Positions 25,865 to 34,947 of a stretch of 64,000 nucleotides of DNA are shown piece after piece (the first letter of the stretch is position 1; every line of letters starts with the position of its first letter). A model generated the notes under the pieces. It was not told the origin of the DNA, did no database searches, and was given only the letters and a program-made list of their open reading frames with translations. This DNA is from SZUA-547 sp963669265. GTDB lineage: Bacteria > Pseudomonadota > Alphaproteobacteria > Rhodobacterales > Rhodobacteraceae. The translations under genes and the position numbers were made by a program. The stretch is taken from contig OY769916.1 in NCBI GenBank assembly GCA_963669265.1, positions 930,001 to 994,000 on the forward strand, written 5' to 3'.

Positions 25865-26839
25865 TTATTCGGCGATCCCCGCGGCGATGATGAGCGGTGC
25901 CCAGACGTCGATCAACTCGGCGACAAGCGCCGTGTATTCCTCGGTCGACATGGCGCGATGCGTGATACCGAGTTCCGTCAGACGTTGCTGAACTTCCGGA
26001 TTGGCGAAGACGGCGAGCACCGTGTCATGGATGGTTTGAGTCATCGCCGGGTCGATTCCGGCCGGCCCAGACAGTCCCACCCAATTTTCGATAACGATGT
26101 CATAGCCCTGTTCCTTGAACGTCGGTACGTCCGGTAGTTCCGGATTCCGCTCAGGCGAGGCGATGGCGATGGCCACGGCTTCATTGTCTTCGATCATGTC
26201 GCTGTTTTGCACGACCATGTCATAGAATGAGTCGAGCACTCCTGCCCGGAAGTCCTGAATGGCGGGTGAGCTGCCCTGATAGGGCACATGAATTGATTCA
26301 ACTTCGAGCGAAGCATCCACGGCTTCGCCCAGAATGTGTGAGATGGAGCCGACACCGCTCGACCCATAGGTCATCGGCGATTCCTTCACATGGGCGACAT
26401 ACTGCTCAAGCGTAGTGATGTCGGCTGAGGGCTGCACGAAAAGGCCCGGCGCCGACGCACCGATATAGGCGACGTGGGTGAAGCCGCCGAGTGGCTCGTA
26501 AGGAATAGACTTGAAACGGGTTGGCGCGATCGTGAACGGCGCGTTGTTGGACAGGATCAGCGTCGTGCCGTCCGGGTCCTGCTGCGCAACGAAATCCGCT
26601 GCGACCGTGCCTGCCGCGCCCGGACGATTGTCGACCACAGCTTTCTGGCCGAACTCCGAATCGAGGTACTGGGCGAGCAGGCGTGCGACCAGATCGCTGG
26701 TGCCGCCTGGCGGGAATGTCACCACGATGCGCACCGGCTCGTCGCTCCATGCGCCTGGTTCGGCCATGGCGCCCGGCGCTGAAAGCGCAGCGGCGGTGGC
26801 GAGAGTGGCTCCGAGAATCGTTCGACGGTTGAGGTTCAT
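25865..26839 (-). CDS. TctC/Bug-family substrate-binding protein
   Basis: Periplasmic receptor of the tripartite tricarboxylate transporter (Bug) family, 324 residues. The N-terminus has a twin-arginine-like start (MNLNRRTILGATLATAAAL) and a signal cut near AMAEP. Typical Bug motifs follow: IVVTFPPGGTSDLVAR, VVDNRPGAAGTV and the IHVPYQGSSPA turn. The ATG overlaps the stop of the TctA gene (ATGA), and AGGAAGGA provides its ribosome site. Ligands of this family are carboxylates, amino acids or aromatics. Because TctA upstream is cut by an IS and no TctB is present, this receptor has no functional partner here and is likely unused or poorly expressed. Confidence 0.9.
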   Translation of the reverse strand: MNLNRRTILGATLATAAALSAPGAMAEPGAWSDEPVRIVVTFPPGGTSDLVARLLAQYLDSEFGQKAVVDNRPGAAGTVAADFVAQQDPDGTTLILSNNAPFTIAPTRFKSIPYEPLGGFTHVAYIGASAPGLFVQPSADITTLEQYVAHVKESPMTYGSSGVGSISHILGEAVDASLEVESIHVPYQGSSPAIQDFRAGVLDSFYDMVVQNSDMIEDNEAVAIAIASPERNPELPDVPTFKEQGYDIVIENWVGLSGPAGIDPAMTQTIHDTVLAVFANPEVQQRLTELGITHRAMSTEEYTALVAELIDVWAPLIIAAGIAE

Positions 26840-27656
26840 TGTGTTGTTCCTTCCTGTTGGGCTGTCTTTGCCGCTGCGCGCGCGTGGCGACGGTTTCGCT
26901 CGGTGGAGTAGAGGGCGAAGATGAGAATTCCGACTGTGATCGCGATCAGCGTCGCGCTGATCGGGCGCTCGAGAAACACCATGGGGTCGCCGCGGGACAG
27001 CAACATCGCCCGGCGAAGCTGCTCCTCCATCAGCGGCCCCAGAACGAAACCCAGCAAGAGCGGCGCAGGCTCGAACCGGAACAGCTTCATGACGTAGCCG
27101 ACCGCGCCGATCACCAAGGTCAGCCAGACGTCAAAGACGTTGTTGTTAAGGCTGTATACGCCCATGCAGATCAACACGATGATCGTAGGGTACATGTACT
27201 TGTAGGGAATCTTCAGCAGGCGCACCCAAATCCCGATCAACGGAATATTCAGGATTAACAGCATGATGTTGCCCACCAGAAAGCTTGCGACCAGGCCCCA
27301 AAACAGGTCCGGCTCCTCCGTCAGCAGGCGCGGTCCCGGAGTGATGCCGTAGATCATCAGCGCCCCGATCACGATCGCCATCGGAGGGCTTCCAGGAACC
27401 CCGAGCGTCAAGGTCGGGATGAATGCCGTCTGGGTCGCCGAATTGTTGGCGGCCTCTGGCACTGCGACGCCCGGCACGACGCCCGAGCCAAATTTCTTGC
27501 GTTGCGGATTAACGCGTTTCTCAACCGCGTAAGCGATGGCTGCGGCGATGGTCTGACCGGTTCCCGGCAAGGCGCCGAAGAATGAGCCGATCGACCCGCC
27601 GCGCAATATCGGAGCGAACAGCGACTTCCATTCCGACTTCGACGGATAGAAGGCGT
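26836..27656 (-). pseudogene. TctA membrane subunit, N-terminal half missing
   Basis: The remaining 273 residues are the C-terminal half of TctA (PF01970, normally about 500): FFGALPGTGQTIAAAIAYAV, then PEAANNSATQTAFIPTLTLG and seven or so membrane segments. The 5' side is cut by the 1217-bp IS at 27657. An open frame runs on antisense through the IS end to 27822, but those residues are not TctA. No trace of the missing half or of TctB lies beyond the IS. A deletion therefore accompanied or followed insertion. Confidence 0.9.
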
Positions 27657-27712
27657 TGAGCCTCCCCCACTGAGTTGGTCCACCGTTATTTTTAGGAAAC
27701 GGAGGATCAGAG

Positions 27713-27991
27713 ATGGCGAACAAGCGACACAAACCGGAGGAGATTGTCACCAAGCTGCGGCAGGTTGAAGTGCTTGTCGGGCAAGGCATGGCGCGGGTGG
27801 ATGCGATCCGCGAGATGCGCATTGCTGAGCAAACCTACTACCGATGGCGCAAGCAGTATGGCGGGATGGGAACCGACCAGCTGAAGGAACTCAAACGGCT
27901 TCCGAAGGAGAACGAACGGCTGAGAAAGGCGGTGTCCGACCTCACGCTGGACAAGCTGATCCTGACGGAAGCCGCACGGGGAAACTACTAA
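27713..27991 (+). CDS. IS3-family OrfA, copy 2
   Basis: 92 residues, identical to the OrfA of copy 1: helix-turn-helix followed by a leucine-zipper-like region. Starts behind GGAGGATCAGAG. Confidence 0.92.
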   Translation: MANKRHKPEEIVTKLRQVEVLVGQGMARVDAIREMRIAEQTYYRWRKQYGGMGTDQLKELKRLPKENERLRKAVSDLTLDKLILTEAARGNY

Positions 27992-28839
27992 GCCCCGCCC
28001 GCCGTCGCGCCTGCATTGATCATGTTCGCGGCCGGATCAAGGTGTCGGAGCGCCGTGTCTGCCGCGTTCTTGGCCAGCATCGTTCGACCCAGAGGCGTCA
28101 GCCACAAGGCCGGGCCGACGAAGAGCGCCTGGTCGCGGACATGATCGAACTGGCGCGCCAGTATGGCCGCTACGGCTATCGCCGGATCGCAGCTCTGCTG
28201 CGAGACGCGGGCTGGCTGGTGAACGACAAGCGCGTCGAGCGCCTGTGGCGACGGGAGGGGCTGAAAGTGCCTGCAAGGCAACCAAAGAAGGGGCGGCTCT
28301 GGCTGAATGACGGATCATGTGTCCGGCTGCGGCCGGAGCATCGCAATCACGTCTGGTCCTATGACTTCGTCCATTGCCGGACCGATGATGGTCGGGCGTT
28401 CCGGACGCTGAACATCCTTGATGAGCATTCCAAGGAATGTCTGGCCATCAAGGTGGATCGCAAGCTGAACTCCACCGATGTCATTGATGCGCTCACCGAC
28501 CTGTTCATCCTGCGCGGCCCACCCGCCTTCATACGCTCGGACAACGGTCCTGAATTCGTCGCCCAGGCTGTCCGGGACTGGATCGCGGCCGTCGGCGCCA
28601 AGACAGCCTACATCGAGCCGGGATCGCCGTGGGAGAACGGATACTGCGAGAGCTTCAACGCCCGATTCCGCGATGAGCTGCTCAACGGCGAAATCTTCTA
28701 CAGTCTGCGCGAGGCCCAAATCCTGATCGAGCAATGGAGGCGACACTACAATACGAAGCGCCCACACAGCGCCCTGGGATACCGACCGCCAGCGCCGGAA
28801 AGCTTCGTTCCAATGGACCGGAGACCAGCCGTGCACTAA
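27844..28839 (+). CDS. IS3-family transposase OrfB, copy 2
   Basis: Protein identical to OrfB of copy 1, with all three catalytic acids (SYDFVH, SDNGPEF, WENGYCES). The open frame begins inside orfA; production by frameshift from orfA is expected. Confidence 0.9.
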   Translation: MAQAVWRDGNRPAEGTQTASEGERTAEKGGVRPHAGQADPDGSRTGKLLSPARRRACIDHVRGRIKVSERRVCRVLGQHRSTQRRQPQGRADEERLVADMIELARQYGRYGYRRIAALLRDAGWLVNDKRVERLWRREGLKVPARQPKKGRLWLNDGSCVRLRPEHRNHVWSYDFVHCRTDDGRAFRTLNILDEHSKECLAIKVDRKLNSTDVIDALTDLFILRGPPAFIRSDNGPEFVAQAVRDWIAAVGAKTAYIEPGSPWENGYCESFNARFRDELLNGEIFYSLREAQILIEQWRRHYNTKRPHSALGYRPPAPESFVPMDRRPAVH

Positions 28840-28880
28840 CAATCAAACCGGACCAGTCAGGCGGGGCTGCTCAATCCGAA

Positions 28881-29660
28881 CTAGTTCTCTTCGAGGCGCT
28901 TCAAATCAACTGCGATTTGTCCCCAAACACCTTCACTGCGCATTGTCGCGTATTCACGTGGTGTTTGACCGTGGGCATTCATCTCCCCCAAGTCCGCGCC
29001 ACGCGCAACAAGAAGCTCAAGTAAACGCCCATCCCCTACATTCGAATAAGACTGAGGTTGCGCCGCGAGCATCAGCGGCGAAAAACCGTTGCCATCGATT
29101 GTGTCTACGGGCGCTCCTTGATCCAGAAGCAACTCCACAATCAAAATCTGTCCGTTTTCCGAAGCTCGATGGAGAGGTGTCTGGCCTTGGGTCGCCTCGG
29201 CGGCATTCGGGTCTGCGCCATGGGTCAACAATACATTAGTCGGGTCGAAATGACCGCGGGCAGCAGCCCGAAAGAGCGGCGTACGGCTATCGGCGTCGCG
29301 TGAGTCTAGAATTGCGCCTTTATCAAGTAGAGCTTCCACCATAGCGACATCACCCAACTCAGCGGCAATATGCAGCGGTCGGCTCCCTTGCAGTTCGCCT
29401 ACCGATTCCGGATCCGCTCCTCTGTCCAAGAGGTAGCCTGCAATTTCGGTGTCGCCGTCAGAAACGGCAATATGAAGAGCAGAGCCCAAGAAGAAATCAG
29501 TCTCATCAATCTTCGCGCCTGCCGCTAACGCTTGATCAATCGCCGCAACGTCCTTTGCTCGCACTGCATCATGCAGAGGCCCCGCCTCAAGACTCGGTGA
29601 GTGCCCGAATAGGAGAATTAGGATTGTACATGCTGTTCTAGCGAAGTTTTTCAATCGCAT
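28881..29660 (-). CDS. Exported ankyrin-repeat protein
   Basis: 259 residues from the ATG at 29660 (AGGTGA upstream). The N-terminal hydrophobic stretch (TACTILILLFGHSPSLEA) is a signal peptide. It is followed by about six ankyrin repeats (GSALHIAVSDGDTEIAGYLL, SRPLHIAAELGDVAMVEALL, TPLFRAAARGHFDPTNVLL, TPLHRASENGQILIVELLL and so on). It is a periplasmic protein-binding scaffold; the partner is unknown. Its stop codon lies only 7 bases from the end of the IS, so the coding region is just intact while anything downstream was replaced. A longer frame up to 29810 exists but has no ribosome site and would bury the signal peptide. Confidence 0.85.
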   Translation of the reverse strand: MRLKNFARTACTILILLFGHSPSLEAGPLHDAVRAKDVAAIDQALAAGAKIDETDFFLGSALHIAVSDGDTEIAGYLLDRGADPESVGELQGSRPLHIAAELGDVAMVEALLDKGAILDSRDADSRTPLFRAAARGHFDPTNVLLTHGADPNAAEATQGQTPLHRASENGQILIVELLLDQGAPVDTIDGNGFSPLMLAAQPQSYSNVGDGRLLELLVARGADLGEMNAHGQTPREYATMRSEGVWGQIAVDLKRLEEN

Positions 29661-30072
29661 CAGAGTTTCACCTACGATTGTGGGCGAAATCATTTGTACG
29701 CCGGACATCCCCGACTCCAGGTTATCGATGCGAAGGAGGCAGTTTAAGCCGGCGAATATCGGAGCGCAAACCTCTGCGCCTTGAAGTCCGCTTCGGCGCG
29801 GAGCCGTCATGCGAATCGATCCCGGATCGCGTCGTCCTTGGGCTCGATAGAGCCTTTCGCTGCGTTTCGTTCGAACGGCCGCTCAGCGGTGGATTGCAGC
29901 CGCTCGTTGTCGGACCATTCAACGGCTGGTCAGCGGACAAATTTGTCATACAACCATTTTAGTCAGATGCATGCTCCTGAACCAATGCGGAAGTCCCTCA
30001 TATTGCGGCGGTCGAGTTGCCTGCCTTTCGACGACTAAAGCCGTGACTGCATTCCCACTCAGCTAACTCGAC
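29661..30072. other. Intergenic region with dispersed repeat
   Basis: No gene seen. The segment 29855-29955 (TTCGCTGC, then GTCGGACC, CAGCGGACAAA) belongs to the same old repeat family as 20041-20115 and 49800-49905. The rest is featureless. Confidence 0.4.
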
Positions 30073-31077
30073 TTACTTCGAAACCACTTCGGCGACCTGA
30101 AGAAATGCGAAGGGAGGGATGCGATCCAGCTTCCGAGCGACATCCATGTTCACGACATAGGCGAAATCGGTGGCGCGCACGACTGGCAGATCACCTGGAA
30201 CAGCCCCATCGCGCAATATCCTAAGCGCCTGCTCGGCGGCGAGGGCACCGATATCGCGATAGCGCGCGGCGATCGACAACAGCGCCTGATGATCCCTGAC
30301 CAGACTTTCATAGGGGCTCAATATCGCGATGCCGTTCTCCACCGCGGACGACGTGTATAGCTCGGCGTTCAGCCGCAAAAACGAGCTGGAACCCAGGTAG
30401 AGCCATTTGACGCCCTGTTCGCGCAATTCCGCCATGCGCAAGGGAATGGTCGCGGTATCTGGCGCGCCATCGCGCCCCGGATCAAGCTCCAGCGCGATAA
30501 GTTCGATACCCAGCGTGGGCGCCAGCGCTTGCAGTTCCTCCTTCTTGATCGTCGAATTGCGCTCGTTGGAATTGTAGAGCAATCCGAGCTTTGCGAAGGA
30601 CGGATCGTATTGCCGGATAACCTCCATATTGACGGTTTCCGGCACGCGGTTGAACGTTCCGGCGACATAAGACCGGCCGCTGCCCTCGAAACTCTCCGCG
30701 ACGCGGGCGCCAAAAGGGTCGGCGACGACCGTAAAGACCACAGGGATGTCGTTGAGAAACCTGTCATCGCCGGCGTCGTCCAGCGTGCCGATCACGCCCA
30801 GGGTGACGCTGGTCCCAAAGGTTAGCACCAGATCCGGCTTCGACGCGCGGACGTCCTCCACAATCTTTGGCAGCAGGCTCTTGTCCTGATCGATATCGCG
30901 AATGACCAATTCAACCGGAAAGCCGCTATCGGCGAGGGCGTTCTGAAAGCCCTGGCAAAGGAACTCGCAGCCCTCATAGAATACGCCGAGGATCGTGCGC
31001 TTTTCCTCCGCCTGGGCGGCAGCCGTCATGGCGCATGCGAGCAGGATCGGCGCCAGGATACATTGGATCGACTTCAT
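30073..31077 (-). CDS. ABC-type periplasmic binding protein (ABC_sub_bind family)
   Basis: 334 residues with signal peptide (CILAPILLACAMTAAAQAEE). The rest is a two-lobed periplasmic binding fold of the PF04392 family (DLVLTFGTSVTLGVIG, IPVVFTVVADPFGA, LGLLYNSNERNS, AILSPYESLVRDHQALLSI). I chose the ATG at 31077 because it begins a normal signal peptide; a start at 31104 adds eight charged residues. No ABC permease or ATPase follows. Instead the next gene upstream (31173) is a sensor-MFS fusion, so this protein may deliver a ligand to that sensor rather than to an ABC importer. That role is inferred from position only. Confidence 0.82.
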   Translation of the reverse strand: MKSIQCILAPILLACAMTAAAQAEEKRTILGVFYEGCEFLCQGFQNALADSGFPVELVIRDIDQDKSLLPKIVEDVRASKPDLVLTFGTSVTLGVIGTLDDAGDDRFLNDIPVVFTVVADPFGARVAESFEGSGRSYVAGTFNRVPETVNMEVIRQYDPSFAKLGLLYNSNERNSTIKKEELQALAPTLGIELIALELDPGRDGAPDTATIPLRMAELREQGVKWLYLGSSSFLRLNAELYTSSAVENGIAILSPYESLVRDHQALLSIAARYRDIGALAAEQALRILRDGAVPGDLPVVRATDFAYVVNMDVARKLDRIPPFAFLQVAEVVSK

Positions 31078-31172
31078 CTGCTCTCCCCATGCGCCGATCT
31101 TCATCCGGTGCGCCTCGATCCTCCGATACTAGCGAAACGAAATGTGCGAGGCCACGGCGGAACGCCTTCGGA

Positions 31173-33989
31173 CTAATCCCGCGTTTCAGACGCCTCGACC
31201 GGCCTGAAATACGCCAGCGCGAAGACGGCGCCGCCCGCCAGCGACCAAGCCGCGATAGCGCCCGCCGCAGCCGTATATCCCGCGGCGCCGGCGATCCCTG
31301 CGATCAGCAGCAAACCAACAACGCTGCCGAGACGCTCCAGCATGCGTAAGGAGCCGAGTACCGCGGCCGCGCCCAGATGTGCTAGATCAGTTTCCGCAAT
31401 CGTCATCGCCAGAGAGACTTGTGCGCCGCGGACCAACCCAAAGCCGATCCCAGACACCGCCACAGCTAGGACGAGCGCCGATTCTGTCGGCCAGATCACA
31501 AATGCGCTGAGAGACGCGCCAGAAAGAAAAGCGCCTGCGAGCGCCACCTTATCGACCGCGACGCCCGCGTCCGCGAGCCGTCCGCCAAGGGGGCCTGCGG
31601 CGACGACGCCCATGAAGTAGAGCATCAGGGCTCGACCGATATCGGCCGTCGAGGTGCCGATCGAATCGAGCGTGATCGCAACGAGGTAAGAGGTGAACGC
31701 CTGCAGAACCACGCCGGACGGAATAGCAAGGCCGAACGCTACGGAGGCGAACCGCCTATTGCGCAAAGGCGCGGCAATCGCCTGCAAACTGAGTCTCTCT
31801 CGACCGCCATGTCCCTTAGCTGTCCCCGGCGCGATCATCCACGCGCTCAAGCCGCAGGAAACGACGATCAGCGCCGCGCTCAACAGGAAAACGTTCTGTT
31901 GGCCCAATCGATCGGCCAACACGCCGCCCAGAGCGACGCCCGCAAAAACGCCGCCAAACAAGACCAGCGTGAAAACCCCCAAGGTGCGGTCTCGGTGGGC
32001 GGCGGGGGAGGAATCGAGCACGTAATCCTGGCAGGAAAGCGTCACGAAGGCGTATCCGATTCCGGTGATCGTGCGCCAGAAGATCACCGCTTGCGCGGAG
32101 TCCGCATAATAGAGTCCCAGATGAGCGCCGATCATCGGCGCCGCTGCCCCGAGAAACATCAGACGAACGCCAAACCGGTTGGTCAGCGCGCGGGAAAACG
32201 GCGATGCTACGAGAATGGCGAGCAAGTAGCCCGCGAGCGGCAAGCTGATCAGCACGCTGACGTCCAACCAAGGCCACAAATTCTCGGACGCGCGGGTGTA
32301 GAGCGGCAGAAAGGCCAACGGCAGCTCATCCGCCGCCGCGAATAGAAACAGCGCCAGGCGGACATCTGTGAAATAGGACACCCGCAGCGGCGCGGGACGC
32401 CTGTTCACAATGCACAACTGCGTCTGTAGCGCCTTTATAGTGCGTCGCTCTTTCTCAGTCTTCGCGCCGTCGAACGCTCGGGTCGCGGCGACGTGCAGTT
32501 TCTCCGCCTGATCTGATAATCGTTGCGCCAAAGTGCCGATCGGGCCTCGCGCCTTCGTGGCCGTGACAGCGGAGAAATCACCCGCGGCGTGCATCGAGGC
32601 GAGCCCTTGCAAGCGGTCTAAGCCCGCCGTCAGCGAACGGCTGGTCAGCAGAACCATGCATTCGAATGCGATAAGAACCGTCACCAGGACAACCACGCTC
32701 ACATCAAGAAAAACGTCCCGAAACCGCTGAGAGATGTAGGCGGGGTCGATGTCGATCACGACATAAGCGACTTCCTCGCCACCATGCATGATCGGATGAC
32801 TGCGCACGTCCTTTCGTTGTCGAGGCGGCGCCAGATACGGATCGATCCGTTGCCCGGCCTCCAGAATAACGCGCCCGGTCGCGACCGCGATGTACGACAC
32901 CTCGGGTAACTGGATGAGCATGTCGCCGAAGTAGTTTTCAGCGCCGACGAGCTTTTCAAGCGGAGCGCCGGCGTCCAGGGCACGTTCGACATTCTCGCCG
33001 ACAATGGCGCCGATCAGATTGCTGCGCGCGGCCATTTCCGGCTCGATAGACCGGTTCACATCGCGAATGGCGACGACGCCGAGCAAGATCGCGGACGTGG
33101 CGATCACCATGGCGGCGAGGGGCGCGAGACGAAGCGCGAACGCGCGCGCCAGGGATCGGGACGGATCAGCGTCTGCGCGTAAGGCGTCTTGGGTCTCGTT
33201 CTGGTCCGCCAGCTCGCTTTCTCCACCGCCCGGCGGCTCTGCGAGCGCGCGCATCGCTCTGTCGTGGCGTTTCGCCGCCTCGCTGAGGCTTCGCTCCAGC
33301 CGCGAAATCTCTTCGCTGAACAAGCCGCCTTTGACTGGATCCGATGTCCGACCCTCAGGCGCTACCTCCGCGTCGCCGCGAGAGATCGCATCCAGCCGCT
33401 CAATGGCGCTCCGAGGCGCCGACAGGATCAGTCGCAACAGCAGAAACGCGACGGCGGACAGCGCAAACCAGATCAGGAGCGCAGCACGCATTACATCCAT
33501 TCGAACCGCATCCGAAGCCGCGGAAAGGCGATCCTTGGGATAGACGACGACCACCGCGCCGATCGCATCTCCGGCGTTGGTCGTCACGTTATGACCGCTG
33601 AGAATCGACGTCTCCGTCTCGCCACCCCAAGTCACCTCATCGGCCAACCGCATATGTAGCAACGCCTCATCCTGCACGGTTTGAGGTCGCGGGTGCTGCG
33701 TGCTGTGAACGATTATTCCCGAGGGGTTGAACGTGTGGACGGCGGAGATGTCGCCATCCATCGACCGCGCGCGCCCGACAATCGCATTGCCGTTTCTGAT
33801 CATCGAGATCGGCAGACCGAGACGAACGATCGGCTGATAGGATGCAACGGTTGTTTGCGCGATAACGGCGATCCGCTGACGCAGCAGTTCGGAGAAGATC
33901 GCATCGTGTTGCAGAACAGCGAGGAACCCGAGCACGGCCTGAACGACGCCGATCACGACCGTGAATGTCAGCCAGCTTCTAAAGAGCAT
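31173..33989 (-). CDS. Sensor-HAMP modules fused to an MFS transporter
   Basis: 938 residues. Reading from the N-terminus: a membrane helix (7-25), a periplasmic Cache-like domain (about 30-165), a membrane helix (168-190), a HAMP-like segment and charged linker, another membrane helix (about 292-312), a second periplasmic sensor domain (313-430), a membrane helix (434-458) and a HAMP segment (459-510). Then comes a complete major facilitator domain (about 540-930) with some 12 helices and motifs such as FGGVFAGVALGGVLADRLGQ. No kinase, cyclase or methyl-accepting domain is present. The design implies a transporter whose activity is gated by two periplasmic sensors. It lies 95 bases upstream of the periplasmic binding protein, same strand. 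The reading frame is continuous, so an accidental fusion by sequencing error seems unlikely. Confidence 0.82.
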   Translation of the reverse strand: MLFRSWLTFTVVIGVVQAVLGFLAVLQHDAIFSELLRQRIAVIAQTTVASYQPIVRLGLPISMIRNGNAIVGRARSMDGDISAVHTFNPSGIIVHSTQHPRPQTVQDEALLHMRLADEVTWGGETETSILSGHNVTTNAGDAIGAVVVVYPKDRLSAASDAVRMDVMRAALLIWFALSAVAFLLLRLILSAPRSAIERLDAISRGDAEVAPEGRTSDPVKGGLFSEEISRLERSLSEAAKRHDRAMRALAEPPGGGESELADQNETQDALRADADPSRSLARAFALRLAPLAAMVIATSAILLGVVAIRDVNRSIEPEMAARSNLIGAIVGENVERALDAGAPLEKLVGAENYFGDMLIQLPEVSYIAVATGRVILEAGQRIDPYLAPPRQRKDVRSHPIMHGGEEVAYVVIDIDPAYISQRFRDVFLDVSVVVLVTVLIAFECMVLLTSRSLTAGLDRLQGLASMHAAGDFSAVTATKARGPIGTLAQRLSDQAEKLHVAATRAFDGAKTEKERRTIKALQTQLCIVNRRPAPLRVSYFTDVRLALFLFAAADELPLAFLPLYTRASENLWPWLDVSVLISLPLAGYLLAILVASPFSRALTNRFGVRLMFLGAAAPMIGAHLGLYYADSAQAVIFWRTITGIGYAFVTLSCQDYVLDSSPAAHRDRTLGVFTLVLFGGVFAGVALGGVLADRLGQQNVFLLSAALIVVSCGLSAWMIAPGTAKGHGGRERLSLQAIAAPLRNRRFASVAFGLAIPSGVVLQAFTSYLVAITLDSIGTSTADIGRALMLYFMGVVAAGPLGGRLADAGVAVDKVALAGAFLSGASLSAFVIWPTESALVLAVAVSGIGFGLVRGAQVSLAMTIAETDLAHLGAAAVLGSLRMLERLGSVVGLLLIAGIAGAAGYTAAAGAIAAWSLAGGAVFALAYFRPVEASETRD

Positions 33990-34947
33990 ACGGCGGCCGC
34001 GTCCCCCAGTTTTGCTGCCCGGAGCCTATCGCCGCGCGCCGATCACGAACAAGCAGAATCCGCGTTTTGACAATCGCGTAGCGACATAAGGCTTACGGCG
34101 TGCTCAGTAGAATGACGGGCCTCGACTGATTTCCACAAATAGAGAACTATGCGAACATGATTTGGTTGGCGAGATCCCTGTGCCTTGACTGTATTTTGCT
34201 GCCAAGAGTGATCGAATTGTCCGCTGAGCGGTTGTCTGTCTAAGGCGTAACAGACGATTTGAAAGGGCTCGAAGCCGACCTTTGCGGTGCAAGATAAGAG
34301 CGCGGATTTCACGTTCCTTGAAGGTCCGCTTTTCGGTCAGGGTGAGACCAGCCTCGCACCTGCAGCGAATGGCGACTTCCCCCCTTTGCTCCGCTTCCTC
34401 GGTCGCAACGGTGAGCTCCGGCGGTTGTACAGGTCGGCGTCTTCCTTGGCTCTTGCGCTTGTTCTGAGCGCGGGGGTTTGATCGGACATAGTCCGGACAT
34501 GGAGAATTTGGCGCACAGCGCGCGCACACCGTGTTGGCGTTTAACTTACTGACTTTATTGGGGTGATATTGGTTGCGGGGGCCCGCAGCCAGCTTTGTCG
34601 AACTCATCCTATCGAATATGTACTCACGATCTAATTGTCCCGACTCTGTGAGGCCATTTGACTATATGACGCTACGTGATGCCGCGTCGCAGCGTTCCGA
34701 AAGCTGCCGTTGAATGAACCTGCAGCAATTTCTTCAGGCAATCGACCGCAGTGCGGACAAAGCGGACATATCGTTCGCGGCTCTGATATTCGGCACTGAT
34801 CCAAAGCAGGCCGTTCGCATATGTCGCGCTACGGGCAAGTGTTCACCAAACTGCTCAAGCGAGAGAACCCAGAAGCTGTGCTTGGCTAGAGCCGCCAGTT
34901 GCTAAGTTGTTGAGCCGGATCGATAGTTTCGACCCGGCTCATTCACT
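33990..34947. other. Long non-coding region with an old repeat
   Basis: No gene I can support in 958 bases; several short frames exist but have biased, unprotein-like composition. Segment 34690-34765 (GAAAGCTGCCGTTGAATGAA, then GGCAATCGACCGCAGTGCGG) is a diverged copy of 14817-14890. The region looks like decayed accessory DNA between two functional islands. Confidence 0.5.

Larger units (their letters stand above)
27657..28873 (+). mobile_element. IS3-family (IS407-like group) element, copy 2, 1217 bp
   Basis: Same length, ends and gene content as the copy at 11901-13117, in inverted orientation. The single difference noticed is C/T in the orfB codon before QPQG (silent). Flanks GCGT and ATCC do not match, so no target duplication remains, fitting a deletion or recombination at one side. 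Confidence 0.92.

Noticed and set aside
27657..27822. N-terminal extension of the TctA frame
   Set aside because: These codons are the antisense of the IS end and orfA, not TctA sequence.
34104..34607. 167-codon minus-strand frame in the 34 kb gap
   Set aside because: Low-complexity basic composition, no ribosome site and no recognisable domain; treated as non-coding.
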